Part shown: piece by piece, positions 1 to 7,447 of the stretch
Numbering within the stretch: the stretch's first letter is position 1
How the letters are laid out: the number at the start of each line of letters is the position of its first letter
From: Gammaproteobacteria bacterium
GTDB taxonomy: Bacteria > Pseudomonadota > Gammaproteobacteria > HK1
Direction: 5' to 3'
Assembly: GCA_020444775.1 (NCBI GenBank)
Contig: JAGRHX010000667.1
Location: 1-10,766, forward strand
Length of the DNA: 10,766 nt
Made by a program: the position numbers and the translations under genes
The notes under the pieces: generated by a model
Told to the model about the DNA's origin: nothing
Database searches by the model: none
Seen by the model: the letters and a program-made list of their open reading frames with translations, nothing else

Positions 1-1926
1 ACGACCTCGGATTCGGGCCCGGGCGAAGCAGTGCACGCGGCCGGCGCGGACCGTGACGAGCCGGTTGCGGAACCGGGCTTCGAGATGCCATCCGAACCGC
101 TCCCCATGCCGGCGGTGGCCCGGGGCGAGGACCAGCGGGCGGTATCCGATCCGGTAGCCGCCGCCAACGAGCCGGAACAGCTGGACTCGGAGTCGGTGGA
201 CCCGACGCTGGCCGAGCGGACCGAGAGCCAGGATGACGAGGCCATGGCGCAGGTGCCCGGGCGGCGGGTACAGGGTGGCTCGGTGCGGGTCGAAACCGAG
301 CGGCTGGACCGCTTGATGGGGTATACCGGGGAACTGCTGATCACCCACGCCCGGCAGCGTGCCCGCAACGAGCGCTACTCGGCCTTTGCCGAAGCATTTC
401 GCTCCGCCCAGCGTCAGCTGCCCCTGGAAGAGCAGGCAACCCTGAGTCGGCTCGCCAAGCAGCTGGACGACCTGATCCTTGCCGATCAGAAGGAGCTGCG
501 CGGATTCGGCTATCTCACCGAAGAGATCGAGTCGGCCATGAAGCAGGTGCGCATGGTGCCGTTGGCCGGCGTCGTCGCGCAGTGGCGGCGTATCACCCGC
601 GAAGCGGCCCAGGAATGTGAGAAGTCGGTGGTCCTGGACGTGGACGTCGGTAGCATCGAGCTGGACAAGCACGTTCTGGACGCGTTGCGCGATCCGATCA
701 TGCATGTGTTACGCAACGCGGTGGCGCACGGCGTCGAGTCACCGACGGAACGGCAGCGACTGGGCAAGCCGGCCAAGGGGCGGGTCCTGATCGAGGCCCG
801 GATGCGTGGTGCGCAGGTAGAGCTGACGGTGAGTGATGATGGGCGTGGCCTGGATGCCGGGATCATCGGTCGCAAGGCCCAGGAGCGCGGCATGGTCACC
901 GCAGCCGAGCTGTCACAGATGCCGCGCGAGGAGGTGCTGGAGTTCTTGTTCGCACCGGGGTTCTCCACCGCCACGGCGGTAAGCGAGCTGAGCGGTCGTG
1001 GCGTGGGCATGGACGTGGTGCGCAGGCAGGCCCAGGAAGTCGGCGGCGAGGTGACCATCGAAGCGACCTCGGCGCTGGGTGGCGCAAGCTTCCGTCTGGT
1101 GGTGCCTTTGAGCCTGGTCTCCAATCGCGGCCTGCTGGTGCGCATCGGTGAGGCGACCGCGGTCATCGGCGTCAACGAGGTCGAACGTATCGTTCGCACC
1201 GACCGCGCATCTTTGCGACGCGCTGGCGGTGAGCAGCTGGTCGACATCGGCGAGTCGCACTCGGTCGTGCTGCGCTCGCTGAGCGCGATGCTCGGCATGG
1301 AGGAATCCAGCGGTTCCGAGCTGCTGGTGGCCGTGGTGTCGTCTGGACGTTCGAGGGTCGGGCTGGCGGTGAGCGAGATCCTCGGCGAAGCGCAGTACGT
1401 GACGCAACGTCTACCCTGGAATCTCGAGCACATCGACGGTGTGCAGGGCGCGGTGATCCTCCCCGATGGCACTTTGGCACTGGTCCTGGACGTGGCCTAC
1501 ATGGCGCAGGCTCGTGGTCAGGTGGTGCCATTGCGACTCAAGGACCGTCAGGTCGAACGCAAGGTGCCGAAGGTGCTGGTGGTGGACGACTCGGTGACCA
1601 GTCGGACCCTGGAGCGGAACATCCTGCAGAGCGCTGGTTACGAGGTGGTTACCGCCCGTGATGGCGAGGAGGGCTGGAAGTTCCTCCAGGACAACGCCTT
1701 CGACCTGGTGGTGTCCGATGTCGAGATGCCGCGATGCACCGGGCTGGAGCTCGCCGGGCGCATTCGTGGCAACGACCGGCTCAAGGATATCCCGCTGGTG
1801 CTCGTCACCAGCCTCGGCAGCGAGGAGGACATCGCGGCGGGCGCCCGGGTCGGTGCAGACGAGTACATCGTTAAGGGCCGCTTCGACCAGAAGCAGCTGC
1901 TCGAAGTCGTGGCGAGGTTGACATGA
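1..1926 (+). CDS. cheA: Hybrid CheA histidine kinase with C-terminal receiver domain (5' end outside window)
   Basis: The reading frame is open from the first base, so the gene begins upstream and its HPt domain(s) are not visible. What is seen: an acidic Pro/Ala-rich linker up to about 270; a P3 dimerisation helix pair (about 280-600) ending in RMVPL at 553-567; then a canonical HATPase with N box HVLRNAVAHG (703-732), G1 box DDGRG (835-849) and G2 box GRGVGMD (994-1014); a CheW-like P5 domain (about 1105-1530); and a receiver (about 1567-1920) with acidic pair at 1585-1590, phosphoacceptor Asp at 1717-1719 and Lys at 1873-1875. The family autophosphorylates an HPt histidine and passes phosphate to receivers. 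All ATP-binding motifs are intact, unlike the second CheA-like protein at 7448. It overlaps cheB by ATGA. The CheA-receiver plus CheB pair also resembles WspE-WspF, but no diguanylate cyclase follows, so the pathway assignment is open. Confidence 0.95.
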   Translation, partial: TTSDSGPGEAVHAAGADRDEPVAEPGFEMPSEPLPMPAVARGEDQRAVSDPVAAANEPEQLDSESVDPTLAERTESQDDEAMAQVPGRRVQGGSVRVETERLDRLMGYTGELLITHARQRARNERYSAFAEAFRSAQRQLPLEEQATLSRLAKQLDDLILADQKELRGFGYLTEEIESAMKQVRMVPLAGVVAQWRRITREAAQECEKSVVLDVDVGSIELDKHVLDALRDPIMHVLRNAVAHGVESPTERQRLGKPAKGRVLIEARMRGAQVELTVSDDGRGLDAGIIGRKAQERGMVTAAELSQMPREEVLEFLFAPGFSTATAVSELSGRGVGMDVVRRQAQEVGGEVTIEATSALGGASFRLVVPLSLVSNRGLLVRIGEATAVIGVNEVERIVRTDRASLRRAGGEQLVDIGESHSVVLRSLSAMLGMEESSGSELLVAVVSSGRSRVGLAVSEILGEAQYVTQRLPWNLEHIDGVQGAVILPDGTLALVLDVAYMAQARGQVVPLRLKDRQVERKVPKVLVVDDSVTSRTLERNILQSAGYEVVTARDGEEGWKFLQDNAFDLVVSDVEMPRCTGLELAGRIRGNDRLKDIPLVLVTSLGSEEDIAAGARVGADEYIVKGRFDQKQLLEVVARLT

Positions 1927-3026
1927 GCGCCCGGTCAAGGGTCCGGGTGGTCGTGGCCGATGATTCCGCGATCAGCCGCAAGGTGCTGGGTGACCTCGTC
2001 GAATCCAGTGAGGAGATGGAGCTGGTCGCCTCCGTCAAGGACGGTCAGGACGCGGTGCGCGAGGTCAAGAACCTGTCACCCGACGTGTTGCTGATGGACG
2101 TGCTCATGCCCGGTGTGGATGGGCTGAGCGCCACCGCAATCCTCATGCGCGAGTCACCTCTACCCATCGTGCTGGTCTCCGAGCTCGTGGGGCGAGACGC
2201 GGATATCAACTTCCGGGCGCTGGAGGTGGGGGCGCTGGACGTGCTGCGTAAGCCAGCCAGTGACGAGCTGGCCGGTACCGCCAAAGGCGCACGCTTCCTG
2301 CGCAAGATCCAGGCCTACTCGCGCGTGCCGGTGGTACGACGTCATGGGCGCGCGGCGCCAGCCGCGCACGACGCCGGCGGTGATGATGCCGGCTCGACGG
2401 CCGCACGCTCGACCACGCTCGGTGAACCCGGTGGCGAGCTGTCGATGATCTGCATCGGTGCTTCCACCGGGGGACCACCCGCCATACGCCGGATCGTCGC
2501 TGCCGTCGACGGTGTGCTCGAGGTGCCGATGCTGATCTGTCAGCACATGACCGAGGGGTTCATGGCCGGGATGTCACGCTGGTTGAACGACGAGGCCAGC
2601 AACCTGCGCGTATCGATCGCCGAGGATGGCGAAAGGTTGGTGTCGGGTCACGTCTATCTTGCGCCGGACAATGCACATCTGCGCTGCGAGGCGGATCGAC
2701 TGCGTGTCAGCCCGGGTCCAGACGGTGCCAGACACCGGCCCTGCATAGATTTCATGTTCGAGTCCGTCGCCGATTCGGTGCAGTGCTCCTCGGTGATTGC
2801 CATGTTGCTCACCGGTATGGGTGACGATGGTGCGAACGGACTGCTCAGGATACGCCGCGCGGGCGGCGTCACGATTGCCCAGGATGAGGGCTCGAGCGTC
2901 GTTTTCGGAATGCCAAAGGTCGCCCAGAGCCTTGGCGCGGCCTCCCAGGTCCTGAGCCTGGAGGATATAGCCCGGCGTACCCGGGCAGAATGCATCGCCA
3001 GACGTGCCGTGTCCGTCCGTGGGTGA
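1923..3026 (+). CDS. cheB: CheB: receiver-regulated chemoreceptor glutamate methylesterase
   Basis: This 367-residue protein has the usual CheB length and order. The N-terminal receiver shows acidic pair D13-D14, phosphoacceptor D59 in LLMDVLMPG and K110 followed by Pro. A variable linker (about 125-170) leads to the methylesterase domain, where the catalytic triad is visible as S181 (GASTGGP), H208 (CQHMTEGF) and D302 (TGMGDDGANG). The family removes methyl groups from, or deamidates, receptor glutamate/glutamine residues and so resets signalling; phosphorylation of the receiver normally activates it. The start codon overlaps the preceding stop as ATGA, with a GAGGT ribosome site at 1914-1918, so translation is likely coupled to the kinase. 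No CheR/PilK methyltransferase is in the window; it may lie upstream. It occupies the role of ChpB or WspF, but which cannot be settled here. Confidence 0.96.
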   Translation: MSARSRVRVVVADDSAISRKVLGDLVESSEEMELVASVKDGQDAVREVKNLSPDVLLMDVLMPGVDGLSATAILMRESPLPIVLVSELVGRDADINFRALEVGALDVLRKPASDELAGTAKGARFLRKIQAYSRVPVVRRHGRAAPAAHDAGGDDAGSTAARSTTLGEPGGELSMICIGASTGGPPAIRRIVAAVDGVLEVPMLICQHMTEGFMAGMSRWLNDEASNLRVSIAEDGERLVSGHVYLAPDNAHLRCEADRLRVSPGPDGARHRPCIDFMFESVADSVQCSSVIAMLLTGMGDDGANGLLRIRRAGGVTIAQDEGSSVVFGMPKVAQSLGAASQVLSLEDIARRTRAECIARRAVSVRG

Positions 3027-3073
3027 CGGGGCGGTCAGAACAGCAACACGACGACCACCCAACGATGGTCAAC

Positions 3074-3078
3074 GAGGT
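3074..3078 (+). promoter_or_regulatory. Ribosome binding site deciding the pilG-like start
   Basis: GAGGT lies 6 bases before the ATG at 3085. The frame stays open back to 3004, but the upstream codons there overlap the end of cheB and encode a low-complexity extension not expected for PilG, so this site favours the shorter start. Confidence 0.7.
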
Positions 3079-3084
3079 CAAGAC

Positions 3085-3483
3085 ATGAGCGGTAGTGGAA
3101 CCGATTCCCTGATCGGAACGAAGGTGATCGTGGTGGACGACAGCCGCACCATTCGCCATACCGCGGAGACCCTGCTGACCAAGGTCGGCTGCGAGGTTGT
3201 GACGGCGAGCGATGGTTTCGAGGCACTGTCGAAGGTGGTGGACCATTGTCCGGACATCGTGCTCTGCGACATCATGATGCCGCGCCTGGACGGCTATCAG
3301 ACCTGTGCGCTTATCAAGAGCAACGAGGAATTCAAGGACATACCGGTGATCTTGCTCAGCAGCAAGGATGGCCTGTTCGACCGCGCACGTGGTCGTAGCG
3401 AGGGCGCCGACGAGTATCTGACCAAGCCTTTCACCCGCGAGCAGCTGGTCGAGGCCATATCGCGTCACGTCAAGCGGGGCTGA
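3085..3483 (+). CDS. pilG: PilG-like single-domain response regulator
   Basis: The product is 132 residues and consists of one CheY-type receiver. Acidic pair D18-D19, phosphoacceptor D62 in DIMMPRLDGYQTC, S92 in LLSSKDGLFD and K114 (TKPF) are all present. The stretches TIRHTAETLL, MMPRLDGYQTCALIK and SSKDGLFDRA closely match PilG of Pseudomonas as I remember it, and PilG rather than PilH. PilG receives phosphate from ChpA and promotes pilus extension and cAMP signalling through FimL/FimV; here the target is inferred. The chosen ATG has a GAGGT site 6 bases upstream. The gap to cheB is 58 bases and the next gene starts one base after the stop. It is the best anchor linking this operon to the Pil-Chp family. 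No PilH-like second regulator is seen nearby. Confidence 0.93.
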   Translation: MSGSGTDSLIGTKVIVVDDSRTIRHTAETLLTKVGCEVVTASDGFEALSKVVDHCPDIVLCDIMMPRLDGYQTCALIKSNEEFKDIPVILLSSKDGLFDRARGRSEGADEYLTKPFTREQLVEAISRHVKRG

Positions 3484-3484
3484 G

Positions 3485-4060
3485 GTGAGCGACGTGGTCA
3501 CCTCGGGCGCTGTGCCGGGCATGAGTGCTCGTGAGGAGCTGGTGCTGATGCTGAACGAGTATCAGCGGCTCGCAGGCGCACGCACCGCGCAGCGGGTGAG
3601 CGTAAGACCGGTGGACCCGATGCTCGATGCCGTCGGCGTGCGGATCTCGGGTACCGACTGCTTGATCGCCACCATCGACCTGGTTGCCTTGACGCGAAGC
3701 AGTGCATTGCTGGAAGTGCCGTGGGCGCCGGCGTGGATGCTGGGCTTGTTGGCGGCGAACGAGCGTCTGGTATGTGCCGTGCAGCCAGCGATGTTCGGCC
3801 TCCCGGTCAGTGGCGCCGAGACACTGCACGGTTGCAACTGGGCCGTGATAAGGCTGCCCGGCGGGCAACTCGCGCTGCCGGTGGAGCGGGTTCACGGCAT
3901 CGTCCGCCATGTCGCCGCCAGCGGGCCGCTCGATGACCCGCGAGCCTGTAGCCGCAAGGTCCAGGATCGCGATGGTACCGCCTGGCCGTTGCTGGATATG
4001 GACGCCCTGTTGCAGCGCTATCTGCAGCATCCATCCGTCTGCGCTGATGAGCCGGAGTAG
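3485..4060 (+). CDS. CheW-like adaptor protein in the PilI position
   Basis: This 191-residue protein sits between the PilG-like and PilJ-like genes, where Pseudomonas has pilI. A helical N terminus (MLNEYQRLAG) precedes a CheW-type beta domain (about residues 48-185): the WMLGLLAANERLVCAV segment corresponds to the usual region ending in N-x-RG, WAVIRLPGGQLALPVERVHGIV to the second half, and WPLLDMDALL to the final strand and helix. The canonical Arg-Gly is replaced by Asn-Glu, so the protein is divergent. CheW proteins couple receptors to the kinase P5 domain. I take the GTG at 3485, preceded by GCGGGG at 3474-3479, but an ATG at 3521 would give a 179-residue product and is nearly as plausible. 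The fold call is firm; assignment as PilI rests mainly on gene order. Confidence 0.8.
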   Translation: MSDVVTSGAVPGMSAREELVLMLNEYQRLAGARTAQRVSVRPVDPMLDAVGVRISGTDCLIATIDLVALTRSSALLEVPWAPAWMLGLLAANERLVCAVQPAMFGLPVSGAETLHGCNWAVIRLPGGQLALPVERVHGIVRHVAASGPLDDPRACSRKVQDRDGTAWPLLDMDALLQRYLQHPSVCADEPE

Positions 4061-4094
4061 ACGATGAACAATCCATGCTCGAGGAAATCAGATC

Positions 4095-5222
4095 ATGGCT
4101 GACGATGCGCTCAAGTCATTCGTCGACTATCTGGCGGAGCGTCTGGCAAGCGTCGCAAAGGGTCGCCTGGACCTGCGCTTGAAAGTGCGCGGCGATGCCA
4201 GCGGCCCGCTGGCCGACGCGGTGAATGTCGTGCTGGCCAGCTTCCGCGGCCTGGTATTGGAGGTGCGCTCGGGCAGCACGGAGTTGATCGACACGGTCGA
4301 GCGGGGCCGCGAGACGGCCGAGTCGCTGGGTGTCGCGAGCGCCGGCGCGAGTCGACATCTGGATGAGATTGCCCAGGGATTGCGCGGCATGCGCAGCGGT
4401 CTTGCTGATGTGTCGGCGGCCGGTCAGGCGTCTACGCGGGCCATCGCGCAGCACGAGTCGCTCAGTGGAGAGTGTGGTCAGGCCACCGCCCGAGCCGCCG
4501 AGGGCATGGAGTCGATACGGTTGTCTGTGCAGGGGGCAAGCAAGCGTGTCAAGCGACTTGGTGAGAGTACCCAGGAGATCGGTGACGCCCTGCGGGTCAT
4601 CGACGACCTTGCCGACCAGACCAATGTTCTGGCTGTCAACGCCGCGATTCAATCCGCGATGGCAGGTGAGGCCGGCGAGGGCTTTGCGATCATCGCCGAG
4701 GAGATCCGCCGGCTGGCGACGCGTGCCCGGGAGGGTATGCGGGAGATGGAGGCACTGGTGCGCAGCCTGCACACCGAGTCGGCCGAGGCGATGGCGGCCG
4801 TCGAGCAGACGACTGCCGGGGTGGTCTCGGGCGCAGAGCACATCCGTCGCAGCAATGAGCTGTTCACTCAGCTCAACGAGCTGTCCGCGCAGGCGCGCGC
4901 AGGCCTGGGTGAGCTGGAGCAAGGTGTGGGCCGGCAGAGCCGGCAGCTGGATGAACTGGTCCGTCACGTTCCACCGGCAACGCAGCTGAGTGCCTCGGTC
5001 AGCGCATACAGCAAGACCTTGTGCGCGCTGCTCGAAGACACCGGTCGCAGCGCAAGCGATCTGGTGAGCGCCAGCAATGCCTACGTGATCGGCGAGGACA
5101 GCGAGATGGCCGAGGTCGGAGGACCAAAGACCGATACCGGCACCGTGGTGCTGAAGGCCGCGCAGCTGGCCGGAACCGAACGTCGGCCCCGTGTCCGCCC
5201 GGCAGGTCAGTCTCCGGCCTGA
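4095..5222 (+). CDS. Soluble PilJ-like chemoreceptor (methyl-accepting chemotaxis protein) lacking membrane and sensor regions
   Basis: The 375-residue product has a HAMP-like segment at about 15-58 (AKGRLDLRL... then GDASGPLADAVNVVLASFR), followed by a long alpha-helical coiled coil whose hairpin tip spans about 170-210: DQTNVLAVNAAIQSAMAGEA, then GEGFAIIAEEIRRLA. No hydrophobic stretch long enough to cross a membrane and no signal peptide is present, so it should be cytoplasmic. PilJ of Pseudomonas is about 680 residues with two membrane segments and a periplasmic PilA-sensing module; this protein looks like only its cytoplasmic half. Q186 and M189 replace the Glu and Arg common at the tip, and E195 replaces the usual Arg of GRGF. 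The C-terminal tail (about 310-375) is unstructured and carries no CheR-docking pentapeptide. A GAGGA site (4081-4085) supports the ATG. It is the only receptor visible here. Confidence 0.9.
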   Translation: MADDALKSFVDYLAERLASVAKGRLDLRLKVRGDASGPLADAVNVVLASFRGLVLEVRSGSTELIDTVERGRETAESLGVASAGASRHLDEIAQGLRGMRSGLADVSAAGQASTRAIAQHESLSGECGQATARAAEGMESIRLSVQGASKRVKRLGESTQEIGDALRVIDDLADQTNVLAVNAAIQSAMAGEAGEGFAIIAEEIRRLATRAREGMREMEALVRSLHTESAEAMAAVEQTTAGVVSGAEHIRRSNELFTQLNELSAQARAGLGELEQGVGRQSRQLDELVRHVPPATQLSASVSAYSKTLCALLEDTGRSASDLVSASNAYVIGEDSEMAEVGGPKTDTGTVVLKAAQLAGTERRPRVRPAGQSPA

Positions 5223-5230
5223 GCATGTCG

Positions 5231-5249
5231 GGCCCGGGAGTGGCGGGCC
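5231..5249 (+). other. Short GC-rich inverted repeat between receptor and ChpA-N genes
   Basis: GGCCCG (5231-5236) and CGGGCC (5244-5249) are exact inverted copies separated by 7 bases, in the 52-base gap after the receptor gene. There is no T-run after it, so it is not a classical intrinsic terminator. It could form an RNA hairpin that protects or partitions the transcript, but a 6-bp repeat can arise by chance in DNA this rich in G+C. Confidence 0.35.
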
Positions 5250-5274
5250 GAGCAGTATTCTCGATTGGTAGCGT

Positions 5275-7440
5275 ATGAATACCATCCACTGGATCGACGC
5301 TGAGATTCGAGCCCGGGTCAATGATTCGAGATTGGCCATCGAGGGCTTTGCACGCGATCCGGATCAGCCGGAGTCGCTGACAAGCTGCGTCGACCTGATC
5401 CATCAGATCGGTGGCGCATTGAAGATCCTGAATGCGCACGGAACGATGCTGCTGGTCGACGAGATGGAGCGACTTGCCGCGGCTCTGGCCAGCGCCGAGG
5501 TTGTTGCCGACGAGGATGCGCTCGGGGCCCTGATGCGGGCCATGACCGATCTGCTCCATCAGCTGGATGTGCTCAGAGCCGGCGCCAAGGTCGACCCCAA
5601 CGCGACCCTGCAGGCGGTCAATGACCTGCGCAGCGCGCGAAACGAATCCCTGCTCGACGAGAGCGTCCTGTTCCGACCGGCATTGTGGGTGGCATTGGAG
5701 CTGGACTCGAGGCGACGCAAACGTATCGCCGGAGACGCTGGCAAGGGACTGCGTCGGATACGCGCTTACTACCAGCAGGCCATGCTCAAGCTGCTACGTG
5801 GAGACCAGACCGGGTTGGCTCGGCTGGATGCGGTGGCAGAGAAGATGGAGGAGCTCAGTGCCGGACGGGCGCGTGGGCGGCTGTGGTGGTGCAGCAGGGG
5901 CGTGCTCGAAGCGTTGCAATGTGACGGTCTGGAGCTGACCGCCGCGGTACGCAAGCTCATGGTGCAGCTGGATATGGACCTTCGCGAGCTGGTGCGGGTC
6001 GGGCCGCCGCTGCTGGACCGCCGGCCACCAGCCGATCTGCTGCGTCACCTGCTCTACTACGTGTCCAGAGCACGCTCCACGGGCCGCCGCTGTGGTGAGA
6101 TCCGCGCGGCCTTCGATCTCGCAACACCCGACTCGCAGACGCGCAGTGACACCCTGGGTACCTCACGCAAGTCGGCGGCGCTGAGCGCGGTGGCTGCGCC
6201 GCTGATGGAGCAGATTGAGGATCTCAAGAAATGGTTCTACGACATGCAGGGTCGGGTCCACGAGCCGGGCCTGCGTGATGAGGCCTCACGCCGCGTGCTG
6301 CAGCTCTCCGACACCATGGGGCTGCTCGGACTGGACCCGCTGCGCGCCAGCTTGAGAGCGCATGCGCAGCGGGTCACGGCAGCGACCGCGGCGGCTGACG
6401 GCGAGGAGAGCCTGGTCGCGATGGCGCAGGCGTTGATCGACGCCGAGGCGGTGGTGCTGACGCTGGCCAGCAGTGGCGAGGTGGGCACCGGATCGGCGGA
6501 GAGCATTGCCGAGCTGCGTCACCAGCACCTGGTGCAAAGCGTCGTGGGTGAGCTCAACGTCGAGCTTTTCGCGCTCAAGGAAGGCTTGAGCGCGTATGCC
6601 CTCGACACCACCGCCACCGAGCTGCTCGGTAGCTTCATGCGCCACGGTAGCCTCGGCGCCGGCGCTGCGCGGATGCTGGGCTCGAAACGTATGGCGACGC
6701 TGCTGGGCGGTTGGACGCGGTTCATCCAGGACACGGTGATCGACGCTGGACGGCCGCTGCCGCTGGCGCGACTCGAGGAGTTCGCGGCGGTCATCGTTCA
6801 GATCGACGCGGCCCTCGCGCGCATGTCCGGCCAGGGCGGCGACGACCGGACGCTGGCCGAGCTGGTCGGATCCATGCCGCGAGGTCGGCCCGAGCAGATC
6901 CGCCCGGCGACTGCAGCCGGGCCCGGCCGCGACGCCCCCGTGGCGGCGGCCGCGCAAGCGGCGATGACTGCGCCTGCGGAGGTAGGGCCGTTCTCCCCTG
7001 CCTACATGGAGTCGCCTGACGGCCGCTCGGATGCCGCCGAGCCCACGGCCTGCGCCATTCCGGAGTTCGTCGACGACGAGCTGATGGCGATCTTCGGCGA
7101 CGAGATGCAGGAAGTCATCGAAACCCTGGATTCCATGGTTCCGGATTGGCCAGAGCACAGCGACGACGATGAACGGCTACGCGAGATCCGCCGCTGCTTC
7201 CATACCCTCAAGGGCAGTGGTCGGGTGGTAGGCGCGAATCAGATTGGCGAGCTGGCCTGGTGCGTGGAGCGTGTCCTGAATCGCGTCATCGACGGCAGTC
7301 TGGACATGAGCCTGGAGATCATCGAGCAGGTCAGAGAGATCGGTGGTGCCCTGCCGAGCCTGCGGGCCGGCTATCTGGCACGCGAGCCAATGATCGAGGT
7401 TGGTAGATTCATCGAGCGAATGGATGAGTTGGGTGCCTGA
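5275..7440 (+). CDS. ChpA/PilL N-terminal (FimL-like) protein with one C-terminal HPt domain
   Basis: This 721-residue, largely helical protein matches the start of Pseudomonas ChpA as I recall it: HQIGGALKILNAHG at 43-56, a LLVDEMERLA helix (about 59-68), VNDLRSARNESLL at about 114-126, and LLYYVSRA near 261. Residues about 1-520 therefore correspond to the FimL-like region shared by FimL and ChpA. A Pro/Ala-rich linker (about 525-595) leads to a canonical HPt domain (about 600-715), beginning VDDELMAIFGDEMQEV and carrying the phosphoacceptor H643 in FHTLKGSGR. The HPt histidine is expected to carry phosphate between a kinase and receivers. Pseudomonas ChpA has many HPt-type domains; only one with an intact motif is seen here. 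There is no kinase domain in this gene. The ATG has a weak upstream GGTAG but aligns with the expected ChpA N terminus. The stop lies 7 bases before the next likely start. Confidence 0.88.
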   Translation: MNTIHWIDAEIRARVNDSRLAIEGFARDPDQPESLTSCVDLIHQIGGALKILNAHGTMLLVDEMERLAAALASAEVVADEDALGALMRAMTDLLHQLDVLRAGAKVDPNATLQAVNDLRSARNESLLDESVLFRPALWVALELDSRRRKRIAGDAGKGLRRIRAYYQQAMLKLLRGDQTGLARLDAVAEKMEELSAGRARGRLWWCSRGVLEALQCDGLELTAAVRKLMVQLDMDLRELVRVGPPLLDRRPPADLLRHLLYYVSRARSTGRRCGEIRAAFDLATPDSQTRSDTLGTSRKSAALSAVAAPLMEQIEDLKKWFYDMQGRVHEPGLRDEASRRVLQLSDTMGLLGLDPLRASLRAHAQRVTAATAAADGEESLVAMAQALIDAEAVVLTLASSGEVGTGSAESIAELRHQHLVQSVVGELNVELFALKEGLSAYALDTTATELLGSFMRHGSLGAGAARMLGSKRMATLLGGWTRFIQDTVIDAGRPLPLARLEEFAAVIVQIDAALARMSGQGGDDRTLAELVGSMPRGRPEQIRPATAAGPGRDAPVAAAAQAAMTAPAEVGPFSPAYMESPDGRSDAAEPTACAIPEFVDDELMAIFGDEMQEVIETLDSMVPDWPEHSDDDERLREIRRCFHTLKGSGRVVGANQIGELAWCVERVLNRVIDGSLDMSLEIIEQVREIGGALPSLRAGYLAREPMIEVGRFIERMDELGA

Positions 7441-7443
7441 GGA
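7439..7443 (+). promoter_or_regulatory. Ribosome binding site deciding the start of the ChpA-C-like gene
   Basis: GAGGA, overlapping the TGA of the preceding gene, lies 4 bases before the ATG at 7448. This favours 7448 over the earlier in-frame TTG at 7400, ATG at 7424 and GTG at 7433, none of which has a better site. Confidence 0.5.
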
Positions 7444-7447
7444 CACG

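Noticed and set aside
31..33. GTG at position 31 as the start of the hybrid CheA.
   Set aside because: The frame is open to the window edge, there is no ribosome site, and a CheA needs an N-terminal HPt domain, which must lie upstream.
510..1472. Open frame of 320 codons on the minus strand opposite the hybrid CheA.
   Set aside because: The product is Ser/Arg/Thr-rich low-complexity sequence typical of an antisense shadow, while the plus strand carries all CheA motifs.
1..3026. Assignment of the first two genes as wspE and wspF.
   Set aside because: The CheA-receiver and CheB order fits, but the downstream diguanylate cyclase WspR is absent and PilG-type genes follow instead. The identity cannot be decided without the upstream genes.
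3004..3084. Upstream in-frame start that would extend the PilG-like protein by 27 residues.
   Set aside because: The extension overlaps the end of cheB, reads as Arg/Pro-rich sequence, and PilG proteins begin shortly before the first receiver strand; the ATG at 3085 has a good ribosome site.
5223..5274. Intrinsic terminator after the receptor gene.
   Set aside because: The inverted repeat is short and no T-run follows, so termination is not supported.
4116..5339. Long open frame of 407 codons on the minus strand opposite the receptor gene.
   Set aside because: High-GC coding DNA commonly leaves the opposite strand open. The plus-strand frame has a clear receptor tip and HAMP-like motif, and the minus-strand product shows no recognisable domain.
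6286..7158. Minus-strand frame of 290 codons opposite the ChpA-N gene.
   Set aside because: It is rich in His, Arg and Gly with no domain pattern; the plus-strand protein matches ChpA throughout.
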